In this document: piece after piece, positions 53,606 through 62,716 of the stretch
Layout of the letters: every line of letters begins with the position of its first letter
Position numbering within the stretch: position 1 is the first letter of the stretch
Source of the DNA: Planctomyces sp. SH-PL14
GTDB lineage: Bacteria; Planctomycetota; Planctomycetia; Planctomycetales; Planctomycetaceae
NCBI RefSeq assembly: GCF_001610835.1
Contig: NZ_CP011270.1
Span: 2,436,001 to 2,500,000 of the forward strand
DNA: 64,000 nt
Reading direction: 5' to 3'
Notes under the pieces: generated by a model
Databases searched by the model: none
What the model was told of the DNA's origin: nothing
Seen by the model: the letters and a program-made list of their open reading frames with translations, nothing else
Program-made: the position numbers and the translations under genes

Positions 53606-55753
53606 TCAGCGGGACACTGGGCGATAAAGGACGGTGTGGACGGAGGTCGGGGCTCCGGAGAGCCGTTCCATGGCAGCCCAGAGACCCCCGAGGAACGCCG
53701 CCGGCAGGAGCCAGAGTGCCGCCGCCAGATCGACGGCGAGCGTCGTCGCGCGGTTCCAGCCAAAGTCGGTCCGGCGCTTGAGGCGGTAGTAAATGTAGTT
53801 GTGCGGGAACGGTCCCAGATTGGCGAGGCTCTGAATGCATGCGAACAGGGTGTAGGCGAAGACTCGCTCTTCCCGCACCGGTTCGAATCCCCCCTGGGCC
53901 AGCAACAGGTCGAGCGACCGGTGGCTGAACTCGTGGCAATGCGCGCTCCGGTCGCGGAAGGCCCAGGCGGACCCGAGCCATCGGGCCAGCCGGCAGTCGG
54001 GATTCGGAACGCAGACGAGGAACACGGAGTTCGGTCCGCACCGCTCGCGGACGTCGCGGACGACCTGCGGGAGTTCCGCGCCGGGGATGTGCTCGAGAGC
54101 GTGCCACGACGTCACGAGATCGAAGGGCCCGGCGAGATCGGTGACGCGGGGCACGACCTGCAGGCCGAGGTCGACGGTCGCGAATCGCAGCGAGGCGGAG
54201 CTGACCTCGACCCCCGCCACGGACGAGAAGACTGATCTCGCGTGATTCAGGAACTTTCCGGTCCCCGATCCGAGATCGAGCAGGGCTCCCCGTCCCGGGG
54301 CGACGGCACTCGCCAGCGCCAGTTGTGACCGCGTCAGGCCGTCCGAGCGGTCGGCCGAAGAGCGATCGAGATGGCCGTTGTCGACGATGCCGTCGACCGC
54401 GAGGCCCGCGGTGTCGCGGTGACCGCATTGGGGGCAGACCAGATAGCCGTCGCTCACCGCGTCGCGCGGCGCCTGGCAGATCGAGCACCGCCGCGGCGCA
54501 GGAGCGGACGGAGCGCGGCGGGGCTTCGGTCCGCGGGCGATGATCACGACGTTCCAGCAGAGCGGGCCGAAGAAGGGGAAGACGGTGAGCAGAATCCGGT
54601 CGAGCCAGGCGAGCGGTCGATAGAGCCAGGCCCACTGGTCCGCTTCCTCGATCACTTTCTTCCAGTACCGTTCCTTGTTGGGGCTGCGGCGCTGTACGAC
54701 CGCCATGAGGATGAAGATCGCGAGCGTCGTCAGCCAGAACCAGCGGATGTGCGACGATCCGAAGCGAGAGCGGATGCGGCGGATCTCCGCCAGCCGCAGC
54801 GGATGCTCGTCCTCGGTCCGGACGGCGGTCGCCATCCGGCGGTAGACGTTGATGACCGGGTTGTACGCGACCGGATCCCAGCTGACGAAGAGGCCGTCCG
54901 GCTTCAGGTGCGGGAGCAGGCGGTCGAGCGTCGTCTCGATGTCGACATGGTGCAGCGTGTTCCCGGTGTAGATCACGTCGAACGGCTCGATCCCGTCGAG
55001 CCCGAGATCCTCCGCGGCGGAGAGGGCCGTGCGGACCGTCACCTGGTTCGCCTCCGCGAGACGCCGCGTCGTGTCCAGCATGCCGGGGGAGATGTCGCTG
55101 GCGGTGACGTCCGCCCCCTCCATCGCGAAGTACACGCTCGCTTCGCCCAACCCGCAGCCGACGTCGAGCAGCCGGACTCCCCGGAGATTGCCGAGCTGGC
55201 CGCGGATGTAACGCATCTCCGGGGCGGTGCAGGCCTCGTTCATCTGCCGCACCGGAATGGCCTGGACATCGACCGTCGCCGCCCACTCGTCGTGAAACAG
55301 CTCTTCGGCCCGCTTTCGCGAGCCGGCGGCGTCGCGGACCTCCGCCAGCCAGCGTGCCAGCTGCGAGGGCTCGAACAGCCCGGACAGCTCCAGCACGCGG
55401 CGGAACTGCTCGTCGAAGGTCTCGCGGTTCTGCAGCTCGACCGGGTCGTCCGTTCCCCGCTCCCCGTCCCCGTCCCCTTGCCCGTCCGCGGTCTCTGTCG
55501 GCCGGCCCGGAGAGGTCTGGTCGCCGCGGGTGTAGAACTTCGCTCCGTCCGTCGTGACGATGCACTGCCCTGGAGCCGGACTGGGCCAGGAGACCTGAAA
55601 CCGGGAGCCGGGATAGTCGAGCGACAGGGCCGAGGTCCACTCGGTCAACCGCCGCGCGTCCGCGGGGGCCACGGTCGACAGCTCCGTCGCCAGCCGCGCG
55701 CCCGCCGCCAGGAAGTGATGCACGGCGCTTTCGAACAGGATCTTCTTGGGCAT
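53606..55753 (-). CDS. Double SAM-dependent methyltransferase with internal zinc ribbon
   Basis: 715 residues from ATG 55753. A first methyltransferase domain (about 190-310) has RLLDVGCGLGEASVYFAMEG and DVIYTGNTLHHVDIETTL. A membrane-like segment follows at about 350-370 (FWLTTLAIFILMAVVQ) and another at about 405-420. A zinc ribbon lies at about 435-460 (CSICQAPRD...CPQCGH). The second methyltransferase domain (about 485-600) has ALLDLGSGTGKFLNHA and FDLVTSWHALEHIPGAEL. A terminal pair of hydrophobic segments closes the protein. The first 150 residues are of unknown type. It may methylate two positions of one glycan or lipid. A fused, partly membrane-attached form like this is unusual. Confidence 0.82.
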   Translation of the reverse strand: MPKKILFESAVHHFLAAGARLATELSTVAPADARRLTEWTSALSLDYPGSRFQVSWPSPAPGQCIVTTDGAKFYTRGDQTSPGRPTETADGQGDGDGERGTDDPVELQNRETFDEQFRRVLELSGLFEPSQLARWLAEVRDAAGSRKRAEELFHDEWAATVDVQAIPVRQMNEACTAPEMRYIRGQLGNLRGVRLLDVGCGLGEASVYFAMEGADVTASDISPGMLDTTRRLAEANQVTVRTALSAAEDLGLDGIEPFDVIYTGNTLHHVDIETTLDRLLPHLKPDGLFVSWDPVAYNPVINVYRRMATAVRTEDEHPLRLAEIRRIRSRFGSSHIRWFWLTTLAIFILMAVVQRRSPNKERYWKKVIEEADQWAWLYRPLAWLDRILLTVFPFFGPLCWNVVIIARGPKPRRAPSAPAPRRCSICQAPRDAVSDGYLVCPQCGHRDTAGLAVDGIVDNGHLDRSSADRSDGLTRSQLALASAVAPGRGALLDLGSGTGKFLNHARSVFSSVAGVEVSSASLRFATVDLGLQVVPRVTDLAGPFDLVTSWHALEHIPGAELPQVVRDVRERCGPNSVFLVCVPNPDCRLARWLGSAWAFRDRSAHCHEFSHRSLDLLLAQGGFEPVREERVFAYTLFACIQSLANLGPFPHNYIYYRLKRRTDFGWNRATTLAVDLAAALWLLPAAFLGGLWAAMERLSGAPTSVHTVLYRPVSR

Positions 55754-55794
55754 GGGACGGAGGAATGGGCCGCGGCGATGGCCGAGCGAGGCGC

Positions 55795-57021
55795 TCAGGC
55801 GATGGCCGCGGAATCGGCGTCGGTACTCGTCAACGTCAGATGCTGGGGACTCGACGGCAGGGCGATGCGGTCCCGCGCCTCGGTGCGGATCCGTTCGGCC
55901 TTGGCGACCAGGTCGTCGTAGCTCACGGGCCACGGCTTCCTGGGGGGCGCGGCGAGAAACAGTTTGACCCGATCCCACTTCGCCGCGAGGTACCGCATCG
56001 AAATCGTCATCTCGGGATAGCTGCCGTACATGCAGCCGGAGCAGGCCCCGGTCACCTCGCGGACCCGCTCCCGGAAGACGCTGTCGCGGTAGACACGCGG
56101 AAAGTCTGCGGCGTATGTGAAGACCTTGGGGCCTGCCAGGCGGAGGTCGCAGCAGGGGGCGAAGGCTCCGTTGGGCAAGACCGCGAAATACAGGTTCGGA
56201 CTGTCGCAGACGCCGCCGTTCTTCGTCCGCCACGTCGTCGGCTGGTCAGCGACGAACCGCAGGATGTCGTCGAGATACTGGTCGCTGTCGTACAGGAGGT
56301 AGCCCTCCCGCCGCATCGTCCGGACCCGCTCGACCAGGGCGTTCACGACCGGCAGTTCCTCCGGCCGCCACCGCTTGGACTGATCGAAAGTCCGGAAGCT
56401 CATCGGTTTGTCGAGCGTCGTCACGTGGATCGGGACGAGCGACGTGAGCCAGCCGATCTCCGTGCCGAAGCGGATCACGTCCTCGATGTCGCCGACGTTG
56501 TCCCGCTGGAGGACGCAGCCGAGCGATGCGAAGCTCTTCTCCCGCGGCAGGTGCTGCATGAACGACGCCATCGCCCGCAGCGCCGCGTACCAGGACTTGC
56601 GAAACCCGCCGTTGATGTCGTCCTGATTGCCGGGCCAGAGCGAGTCGAGCGAGATCGAGATGTCCCGTCCCCCCTTCTCGATGACCCGCTGGATCGTCTC
56701 GTCGCTCGCCAGGCCGTTCGTCTGCATCCGGACGTGGACGCCGCGGGACTCGAAGGCCTCGATGATCTCCGGAAGATCGGTCCGGGCGAACGGCTCCCCC
56801 CCCGTCAGGAGGACCATCGCCACCTTCATCGCCTGGAAGTTGTCGGCGATCCGCTTCACCTCATCGAGCGTGCATTCCCGCACGTCCGAGTTGGCGTAGA
56901 TGATGTTGCACTGCTGGCACGTCAGGTTGCAGCGGGCCGTGATATAGAACTGCACGTAGACCGGGGCGTCCTGAAAGAGGGCGGCCTGGGCCAGCGTCGA
57001 TTTGGAGAGAGTCGAGAACAT
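55795..57021 (-). CDS. Radical SAM/SPASM-type protein
   Basis: 408 residues from ATG 57021. The radical SAM cluster motif is CNLTCQQC (Cys31, Cys35, Cys38), followed by VLLTGGEPFARTDLPEIIE and QTNGL. The C-terminal part has a SPASM-like cysteine set (CDSPNLYFAVLPNGAFAPCCDLRLA, CSGCMYG), which usually holds an additional iron-sulfur cluster. Such enzymes modify peptides, lipids or sugars. No precursor peptide was found next to it. It is followed by a GT2 glycosyltransferase gene 9 bp away on the same strand, and the double methyltransferase starts 41 bp downstream, so the three probably form one operon. Confidence 0.9.
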   Translation of the reverse strand: MFSTLSKSTLAQAALFQDAPVYVQFYITARCNLTCQQCNIIYANSDVRECTLDEVKRIADNFQAMKVAMVLLTGGEPFARTDLPEIIEAFESRGVHVRMQTNGLASDETIQRVIEKGGRDISISLDSLWPGNQDDINGGFRKSWYAALRAMASFMQHLPREKSFASLGCVLQRDNVGDIEDVIRFGTEIGWLTSLVPIHVTTLDKPMSFRTFDQSKRWRPEELPVVNALVERVRTMRREGYLLYDSDQYLDDILRFVADQPTTWRTKNGGVCDSPNLYFAVLPNGAFAPCCDLRLAGPKVFTYAADFPRVYRDSVFRERVREVTGACSGCMYGSYPEMTISMRYLAAKWDRVKLFLAAPPRKPWPVSYDDLVAKAERIRTEARDRIALPSSPQHLTLTSTDADSAAIA

Positions 57022-57030
57022 GGTCGCCTG

Positions 57031-57996
57031 TCACCGTGACTTCAGATTCGAGGTGGTGGCGATCAGATACAGCGGGCGGTCCTTGTCCTGTTCGAAGATC
57101 CGCGAGATGTACTCTCCCATGATCCCCAGGATCAGGAACTGGACCCCGCCGATGAGCAGGACCACGAACAGCACGGCCGAAATTCCAGGGACGGTCCACG
57201 GCGTGAAAAGCCGCAGGCAGGCGACGAGGACCATCCCGAAGAGCGTGAGCGTCGTCATCCCCAGCCCGAGATAGGTCGAGATCCGCAGCGGCAGGTTCGA
57301 GAACGAGAGGATGGCGTCGGTCGCGAAGCGGACCATCTTGAACAGCGGGTACTTCGTCGTCCCCGCGTGCCGCTCTTGCCGATCGTATACGTACGGCGCG
57401 CTCTTGAATCCGACCCACGCCACCATGCCGCGAATGAAACGGTGCGTCTCCCGCATCTGGCGCACGGCCAGGACGACGGAGCGACTCATGAGCCGGAAGT
57501 CCCCCGCGTCTGCCGGGATGTCGACGCGGCAGATCCGCCGCAGCATCCGGTAGAAGATCGCGGCGGTCGCCTTCTTGAACAGGGTTTCGCCCGACCGGCT
57601 TCGCCGCTTGCCGTAGACGAGGTCATGCCCTTCGAGGGCCAGCGCCAGCATGTCCGGAATGACTTCCGGGGGATCCTGCAGGTCGGCGTCGATGATGCAG
57701 ACGAAGTCGCCATCAGCGTGATCGATCCCCGCGGTCACCGCTGCCTGGTGACCGAAGTTGCGGCTGAACTGCACGACTTTCACGTGGCAATGCGCCGCCG
57801 CCGCCTCTTCGAGAAGCACGCCGGTCCGGTCGACCGATCCGTCGTTCACGAACAGCAGCTCAAGGCGGCAGTTCGGCATGCGGGACTGGATCGCCAGGAC
57901 CCGCTGCAACAGCGCCGGCAGACAGTCTTCTTCATTGAAGACGGGAATGACGACCGTCAAGGTCGTTTCGTCGCCCGTCGAAGCAGCTTCCCGCAT
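57031..57996 (-). CDS. Family 2 glycosyltransferase, polyprenyl-phosphate type
   Basis: 321 residues from ATG 57996. GT-A motifs: LTVVIPVFNEEDCLPALLQ, LLFVNDGSVDRTG, the metal-binding IDADLQDPPEVIPDML and the later FRLMSRSVVLAVRQM. Two membrane helices near the C-terminus (about 232-256 and 266-290) place it with DPM/GtrB-like enzymes, which transfer a sugar to undecaprenyl phosphate. It is 36-40% like-patterned to the GT2 at 48948 by eye only, so the two may act on different sugars. It precedes the radical SAM gene by 9 bp. Confidence 0.92.
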   Translation of the reverse strand: MREAASTGDETTLTVVIPVFNEEDCLPALLQRVLAIQSRMPNCRLELLFVNDGSVDRTGVLLEEAAAAHCHVKVVQFSRNFGHQAAVTAGIDHADGDFVCIIDADLQDPPEVIPDMLALALEGHDLVYGKRRSRSGETLFKKATAAIFYRMLRRICRVDIPADAGDFRLMSRSVVLAVRQMRETHRFIRGMVAWVGFKSAPYVYDRQERHAGTTKYPLFKMVRFATDAILSFSNLPLRISTYLGLGMTTLTLFGMVLVACLRLFTPWTVPGISAVLFVVLLIGGVQFLILGIMGEYISRIFEQDKDRPLYLIATTSNLKSR

Positions 57997-58364
57997 GGCT
58001 GTGAACGTTTCGAAGACCTTGCCGGCCGTCTCGGGCCGGCTCCGTGCCGTTCTTTCCGTGGGTCAGACAATGCTTCACCGCCATTAATATCTCGCCAATG
58101 CCGTGCAAAGATTCCGGCCGCTCGCAGCGTGTCATTCCGCTCCGATCCGCCGGCTGGCGAGGGCCGCGGAATCGACTTGTCGCGGACCGGTCTTGTCGCC
58201 GGAACGTTCGACTTCGGCCGCCGGGCGCGCTGCTTGACTTCGCGATGATCGACCGATCAGACTGCCGCCCCCGTGCCCCCCGCCCCGTCCCCTTTGACGC
58301 CGGTCTCGGGCGCGACCGCAGGCTCGGAGGCCCGTCGCGGCCCACCTGAGAGGATGCCGAACCG
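57997..58364. other. Divergent intergenic region
   Basis: About 370 bp between the GT2 gene and the LPG-synthase-like gene. A hairpin GCCGGCC/GGCCGGC at 58021-58040 has no T-run after it. No gene is supported. Confidence 0.4.
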
Positions 58365-59297
58365 ATGACGCGATCGCTGACGTTCGCGGCGGGGTTGGCG
58401 GTCGTGGGCGTCGCTCTCTACCTGAACCGCGGGGCGCTGGAGCAGGTCTGGACGCGGGGCGCCGACTGGGGGGACCTCGCCTGTGGCACGGTCCTGCTCT
58501 TCTTCGAACTGGCAGTGGCGTCCTTCCGCTGGCGAACGGTCCTTCAGAGCGCCGGCGTGTCGCTGGCCTATCTCGACACCGTTCGTCTCGTGGTCTTCGC
58601 ACGGGCGTCGCAGCTGCTTCTGCCGCTGCCGTCGGGGAACGACCTGGCCCTCCTGGGGCTCGTCGCGTCGACGGTCCCCGATCGAACGGCCGCGATGGGG
58701 TCGGTGCTGATCGATCGGCTGATCGGCGTGACCGGGCTGTTCACCGTGGCGGCTCTGATGGGGACGCTCAATCGGGTCGTCCTTCGAGAGCCGAACCTCC
58801 TGCTCGGTCGCCTCCACCTGCTGGCGATCGCGTTCGCCGTCGGGCTCTGGATCCTGCTCGGGATTCTTCTCAGGTCGTCCGTCAGGGACGCGGCGATTCG
58901 CCTCGTCCCGACCGAGCGGGCGAAGCGGATCGCGCTCGAACTCTCACGCGGCCTGCAGGGGCTGGCGGCGCGGCCCTCCGTATTCCTGACGACGATGGGT
59001 CTGTCGTTGGTGACGCACCTGCTCGCGATTTCGGCCTTCTTCTTTGCCTGCCGGGCGCTGCGGCTTGTCCAGGGCGAAGGGGGATGGCTGCAGCTCTTCG
59101 TCGTCGTGCCGTTCATCCTCATCACGACGGTCCTGCCGATTCCGGTCGGGGCCATGGTGGCGACGCTGAGCGTCAGCGACCAGCTGTTCCGCCTGATGGG
59201 GATCGAGGGCGGCGCCCTTGCGTTCCTGAGCTACAACGCGATCGTCATCCTGGCCGTCTACGTGGCCCTTCCGTTCGTGCTGCGACGGGCCCGCTGA
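58365..59297 (+). CDS. LPG-synthase-like integral membrane protein (UPF0104 type)
   Basis: 310 residues from ATG 58365 with GAGAGGA upstream. Seven or eight membrane helices are visible from residue 5 to 305. Family features include FFELAVASFRWRTVLQSAG, RASQLLLPLPSGNDLALLGL (the conserved polar loop) and IPVGAMVATLSVSDQLFRLMG. This is the transmembrane domain of lysylphosphatidylglycerol synthases without the cytosolic aminoacyltransferase domain. Stand-alone members are often flippase-like or part of glycolipid gene clusters, which agrees with its neighbours here. Confidence 0.88.
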   Translation: MTRSLTFAAGLAVVGVALYLNRGALEQVWTRGADWGDLACGTVLLFFELAVASFRWRTVLQSAGVSLAYLDTVRLVVFARASQLLLPLPSGNDLALLGLVASTVPDRTAAMGSVLIDRLIGVTGLFTVAALMGTLNRVVLREPNLLLGRLHLLAIAFAVGLWILLGILLRSSVRDAAIRLVPTERAKRIALELSRGLQGLAARPSVFLTTMGLSLVTHLLAISAFFFACRALRLVQGEGGWLQLFVVVPFILITTVLPIPVGAMVATLSVSDQLFRLMGIEGGALAFLSYNAIVILAVYVALPFVLRRAR

Positions 59298-59325
59298 CGG
59301 TCGCCATCACGGCTCCCCTGGCTTC

Positions 59326-59390
59326 GAACCGCGTCCTTGCCGGCACGATGTCCGTTGCGCAAACCCGACGTGCCACGGCCGCTCGGAGCC
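59326..59390 (-). repeat. Dispersed structured element, end fragment
   Basis: Only the GCCGGCACG...CGTGCCACGGC hairpin end is left, with the loop TGTCCGTTGCGCAAACCCGA. The DNA after it (59391-59480) is a patchwork including CGTGCCTCCGTGGTTCAAGA, which recalls the CACAGA family. Confidence 0.75.
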
Positions 59391-59520
59391 AGGCTACCCC
59401 TCTGGCCCTGTGCCTGGAGCTGGACCTGGGCCGGCGTGCCGGGTGCGATCCGCGTGCCTCCGTGGTTCAAGAGCCATCGGATTGAAGCTGCGGCACAACA
59501 GGCTCTGCGGCTCAGGAGCT

Positions 59521-60705
59521 TCACGCACGGTTGCCGAGGTCGGGACTGTGCCGGATGAGCGCCTCGTGGAAGACACGGATTCGACCTTCGTTGATCCCCA
59601 GCGTCGCCCGGCGGCAGGCATGCCGAAGCCCCTGCTGCGCAAGCTCAGACGCGACCCGATCCTCACTCAGGATCGTCCGGTTGGAGTCCACGATCGAATC
59701 GGCCACGGAACGCGCGACCGCCCCGTCGACCGGCATATCCGGGAGGACGTTCGCGAGGAGCATCTGGTAGCGGAGCACCGATCGGGTCGCCGTGACCGGT
59801 TCATAGGTCTGGAGGCTCATCAGGCTCCCGCGCGTCAAGCCGATGGCCAGATTCGGAAAGATCGAGAAGTGATCGTAGTTCTCGAATCGGGGCGAGCGAT
59901 GGAGCTTCAGTCGGCGGGCCGCCTTGTCCCACCATTGGCAGACCTCGTCGCGGAGCAGGGAGATCGTGGAGGTGTGATCTCCCTGGCGCTCGTGATGCAG
60001 CGTGGCCGCGAGCAACGGTTGAAACGAATCGTGGTGGACGGTCGCCACATGGTAGGCCTCCAGCACGCTCTCCACTCCGATCTTCCAGTTCGTCTCCCAG
60101 GGGATCGACTGCTCGTCGATGGGGGCGGTCTGTCCGAAGTGCTCGCTCAGGTGCGACAACAGTTCCGCGTACGATCCCAGGTGCTCCGACAGGCTGTTTC
60201 CATCAGGCGAGAGCCGGACAAAGAGAAACTCGCCGCACGGCTCCAGTTCAAACCGGCGAAGGGCCCGCTCGACCTTCTGTTCCTCCGAAAAGCCGAAGTG
60301 CTCGCGGTTGCCTGGAATCCCGACCGGCACGCCCCGCGCATCGTAGGTCCACCCGTGATAAGGACACTGCAGCGGACCGCAACCGGAATCCGCGGTGCGG
60401 ATCCGACTGTGGCGATGAGAACAGACATTGTGCAGCGCCCGCAGCTCGCCGTGGAAGTTCTGGATCACGATCGGCACTCCGCCGATCGTCCGAGCCAGAT
60501 AATCCTGGTGCCCGGAAACCTGCCGCTTCAGACCGACAAAGATCCATTGCTTCCGAAAGATGTCTTCCATCTCCCGAGCGTGGAGCGACTCATCGAAATA
60601 GCAGTCCGGCGGCAGGCCGGCCGTCACGCTGCGATCGCTCCCACCGACCCCCTCCGGAACGCCGGGAGAATCGTCCGATGCCGCAGTCGATGGATCAGGT
60701 GTCAT
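59521..60705 (-). CDS. Rieske non-heme iron oxygenase, alpha subunit type
   Basis: 394 residues from ATG 60705. The Rieske [2Fe-2S] site is CSH (Cys95, His97) followed by CPYHGW (Cys114, His117). The mononuclear iron site is in NWKIGVESVLEAYHVATVHH, with His219 and His224 (or 225) plus a later acidic residue. This is the layout of aromatic-ring hydroxylating and related oxygenases. The substrate is open: in this operon, an acyl chain held on the ACP or a lipid is more likely than a free aromatic. No reductase or ferredoxin gene is adjacent. It is the last gene of the operon, 31 bp after the SDR. Confidence 0.92.
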   Translation of the reverse strand: MTPDPSTAASDDSPGVPEGVGGSDRSVTAGLPPDCYFDESLHAREMEDIFRKQWIFVGLKRQVSGHQDYLARTIGGVPIVIQNFHGELRALHNVCSHRHSRIRTADSGCGPLQCPYHGWTYDARGVPVGIPGNREHFGFSEEQKVERALRRFELEPCGEFLFVRLSPDGNSLSEHLGSYAELLSHLSEHFGQTAPIDEQSIPWETNWKIGVESVLEAYHVATVHHDSFQPLLAATLHHERQGDHTSTISLLRDEVCQWWDKAARRLKLHRSPRFENYDHFSIFPNLAIGLTRGSLMSLQTYEPVTATRSVLRYQMLLANVLPDMPVDGAVARSVADSIVDSNRTILSEDRVASELAQQGLRHACRRATLGINEGRIRVFHEALIRHSPDLGNRA

Positions 60706-60736
60706 GGGGAGCCGGGAGAACGAGCCGGGAAGGGAC

Positions 60737-61498
60737 TCACGGTGCCGTCAGGCCGCCATCGACGACGAGCGTCGTTCCGGTGATCCATCGCCCCGTCCCC
60801 GCCAGCAGGAACACGATCGCGTTCGCGACGTCCTCCGGCTCGCCCAGGCCGAGGGGGTGGACCGCCTCGTAGCGCTGTCGTTGTTCCTCGGAGACCGATT
60901 GCCGATAGCGCTCGAACATCTCGGTCCGCACGAGAGCCGGGGCGACGCAGTTGACCCGGATCTTCTTCGGAACGAGTTCCATCGCCAGGGCCCGGGCCAG
61001 GGAGATGACGGCCCCCTTGCTGGCGGCATACACGGAGTTGCCCGGAACGCCCGCCAGAGCGGCGGTCGACGCTAGGAGCACCACGCTCGATCCCGCGGGA
61101 TTGAAACACCCCGCCTGCTGGAATCCGCGGATCAGCATCCCGGCCGCATGGACATTGATGTCCATGTGCTTGTCAAACAGCCGCGAGTCCATGACGCGGA
61201 TCGGGACGGTGATCTGATTGCCCGCGCTATGCACCAATCCGTCGAGCGGACCGGACTCCGCGACGACGGTGTGCATCCAGGCCGGAATCGAGTCCGCCTG
61301 GCGCAGATCGGTTTCGAAAACGAGATGTCCCGTCCCCTCCATGGCGGAGAGTGTTTCGTCCAGTCTCGTCCGGTCGCGCCCCACGAGGACGACGCGACCG
61401 CCGACCCGGCTGAGGAGGATCGCCGCCGCCCGTCCGATCCCCGACGAAGCGCCGGTCACAAGGACGGTCCGCCCCGCCATCCCCATCGGATTTGTCAT
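60737..61498 (-). CDS. SDR family oxidoreductase (FabG-like)
   Basis: 253 residues from ATG 61498, which overlaps the KASIII stop by 4 bp (ATGA). The Rossmann motif is LVTGASSGIGRAAAILL, followed by GLVHSAGN, LLASTAALAGVPGN and the catalytic SVYAASKGAVISL. The end WITGTTLVVDGGLTAP is that of FabG-like 3-oxoacyl-ACP reductases. Next to a ketosynthase III and an ACP it would reduce the 3-keto group made by condensation. Confidence 0.93.
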   Translation of the reverse strand: MTNPMGMAGRTVLVTGASSGIGRAAAILLSRVGGRVVLVGRDRTRLDETLSAMEGTGHLVFETDLRQADSIPAWMHTVVAESGPLDGLVHSAGNQITVPIRVMDSRLFDKHMDINVHAAGMLIRGFQQAGCFNPAGSSVVLLASTAALAGVPGNSVYAASKGAVISLARALAMELVPKKIRVNCVAPALVRTEMFERYRQSVSEEQRQRYEAVHPLGLGEPEDVANAIVFLLAGTGRWITGTTLVVDGGLTAP

Positions 61499-62598
61499 TG
61501 CGGCACCGAATACAGCGGTTCCTGAATCACGGATTCGTCCACCTCCACGATGGGCGGGACGACAACGTTTGCGGTCTTGAGCGACGCGGCCCCCCAGGAG
61601 AGGCCGACGCCGAACCCCGCCAGGATCAGGTTCAGCGGTTCCTGCGACAACCGTTCTCCCAGCGTCGCCGTCAACGCCAGCGGAATCGAGGCGGACGAGG
61701 TGTTTCCGTAGTCTTTCAGGATCAGGGGGACCTTCTCCGCCGGAAGAGCCATGTTCTTCATCAGGTGCTTCAGCATGAATTCATTGGCCTGATGAAACAC
61801 GAAGGCATCGACCTCGTTGCGAGAGACCTGCGCCGCCTGTTCGATCCCGGAGAGCAGTTGCGGAACACGATTCAGGGTGAACAGGAAGATTTCCGACCCG
61901 TTCATGTACAGGTCGTTGAGGGATCGCGGGTTCCCGTCGTCGTAGGTTCGCACGACGTCGTTCTGGACTCCCGGCAGAAGTCGCGTCCCGCCGGCCGGAA
62001 CGATCAGGTGCTTTCCGCCGGATCCATCGGTTCCCAGGTCAAATGTCCAGGAGGTCTCCCGGTCCTCGGTCGGTTCCAGAGCGGTGACGGTCCCGGCGTC
62101 GCCAAAGAGCATGACGGCGGATCGATCCCGCGGACCGATTCGCCGGGAGGCGACTTCGCCCACGGCCAGCAGGCAGCGGCGACTGGCTCCGGATGCCACC
62201 AGATGCGAAGCGACCCACAGGCCGTAGATGTAGCCGGAGCAGCCGAGATTCAGGTCGAGCGCGGCGCACGTCGTGGGAAGCCGCAGACGGTCCTGCAGCA
62301 GGCAGCTCGTTGCCGGAAGCACGTAGTCCGCCGTCTGGGAGACGAACACCAGAGAGTCGACGGAGTCGCGTTCCCAGCCGAGATCGTCAAGCAGCCGTTC
62401 CCCGGCGGCGAAGCACAGATCCGAGGTGCACATCCCGTCGGGAGCGACCCGGCGGCGCTGCACGCCGGTGGCTCGAATCACCTTGGCGATCTCCGCGGCC
62501 CCGAAAACCGCTTCGTAGTCCGAGGTCGGTACGATGCGCTGTGGAACGGCGGATGCCAATCCCGCCATCCGCACTCCGCGAATCCGACTGACGCTCAT
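61495..62598 (-). CDS. Beta-ketoacyl-ACP synthase III-like protein
   Basis: 367 residues from ATG 62598. The KASIII catalytic triad is complete: Cys120 in LNLGCSGYIYGLW, His269 in FVFHQANEFMLKH and Asn299 in GNTSSASIPLAL. The rest of the thiolase fold is normal for FabH-like enzymes. It would condense an acyl-CoA starter with a malonyl-ACP or act as an acyl transfer enzyme of the KASIII superfamily. Together with the neighbouring ACP and SDR it forms a minimal chain-building set separate from housekeeping fatty acid synthesis. Confidence 0.93.
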   Translation of the reverse strand: MSVSRIRGVRMAGLASAVPQRIVPTSDYEAVFGAAEIAKVIRATGVQRRRVAPDGMCTSDLCFAAGERLLDDLGWERDSVDSLVFVSQTADYVLPATSCLLQDRLRLPTTCAALDLNLGCSGYIYGLWVASHLVASGASRRCLLAVGEVASRRIGPRDRSAVMLFGDAGTVTALEPTEDRETSWTFDLGTDGSGGKHLIVPAGGTRLLPGVQNDVVRTYDDGNPRSLNDLYMNGSEIFLFTLNRVPQLLSGIEQAAQVSRNEVDAFVFHQANEFMLKHLMKNMALPAEKVPLILKDYGNTSSASIPLALTATLGERLSQEPLNLILAGFGVGLSWGAASLKTANVVVPPIVEVDESVIQEPLYSVPQ

Positions 62599-62716
62599 TT
62601 CATTGTTCTTTACGGGGACCGGGGAAAGTCCGTCTCTGCGACGGTTCGTCGAAGGATCGCCGGTCTCGAGGAGTCGCGCAGCCTGATTTGCGGCTTCCGG
62701 TGAGGCGCTCCACAAG

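Noticed and set aside
50636-54235. A 1199-aa plus-strand frame antisense to the GT87-like, SDR fusion and methyltransferase genes
   Set aside because: Low-complexity Arg/Gly/Pro-rich composition without any domain, while the minus strand encodes well-formed motifs across the same DNA.
57031-57996. Ribosomally made peptide precursor for the radical SAM enzyme near 57 kb
   Set aside because: No short, conserved-looking small ORF with a good start lies in the flanking gaps; the next genes are 9 and 41 bp away.
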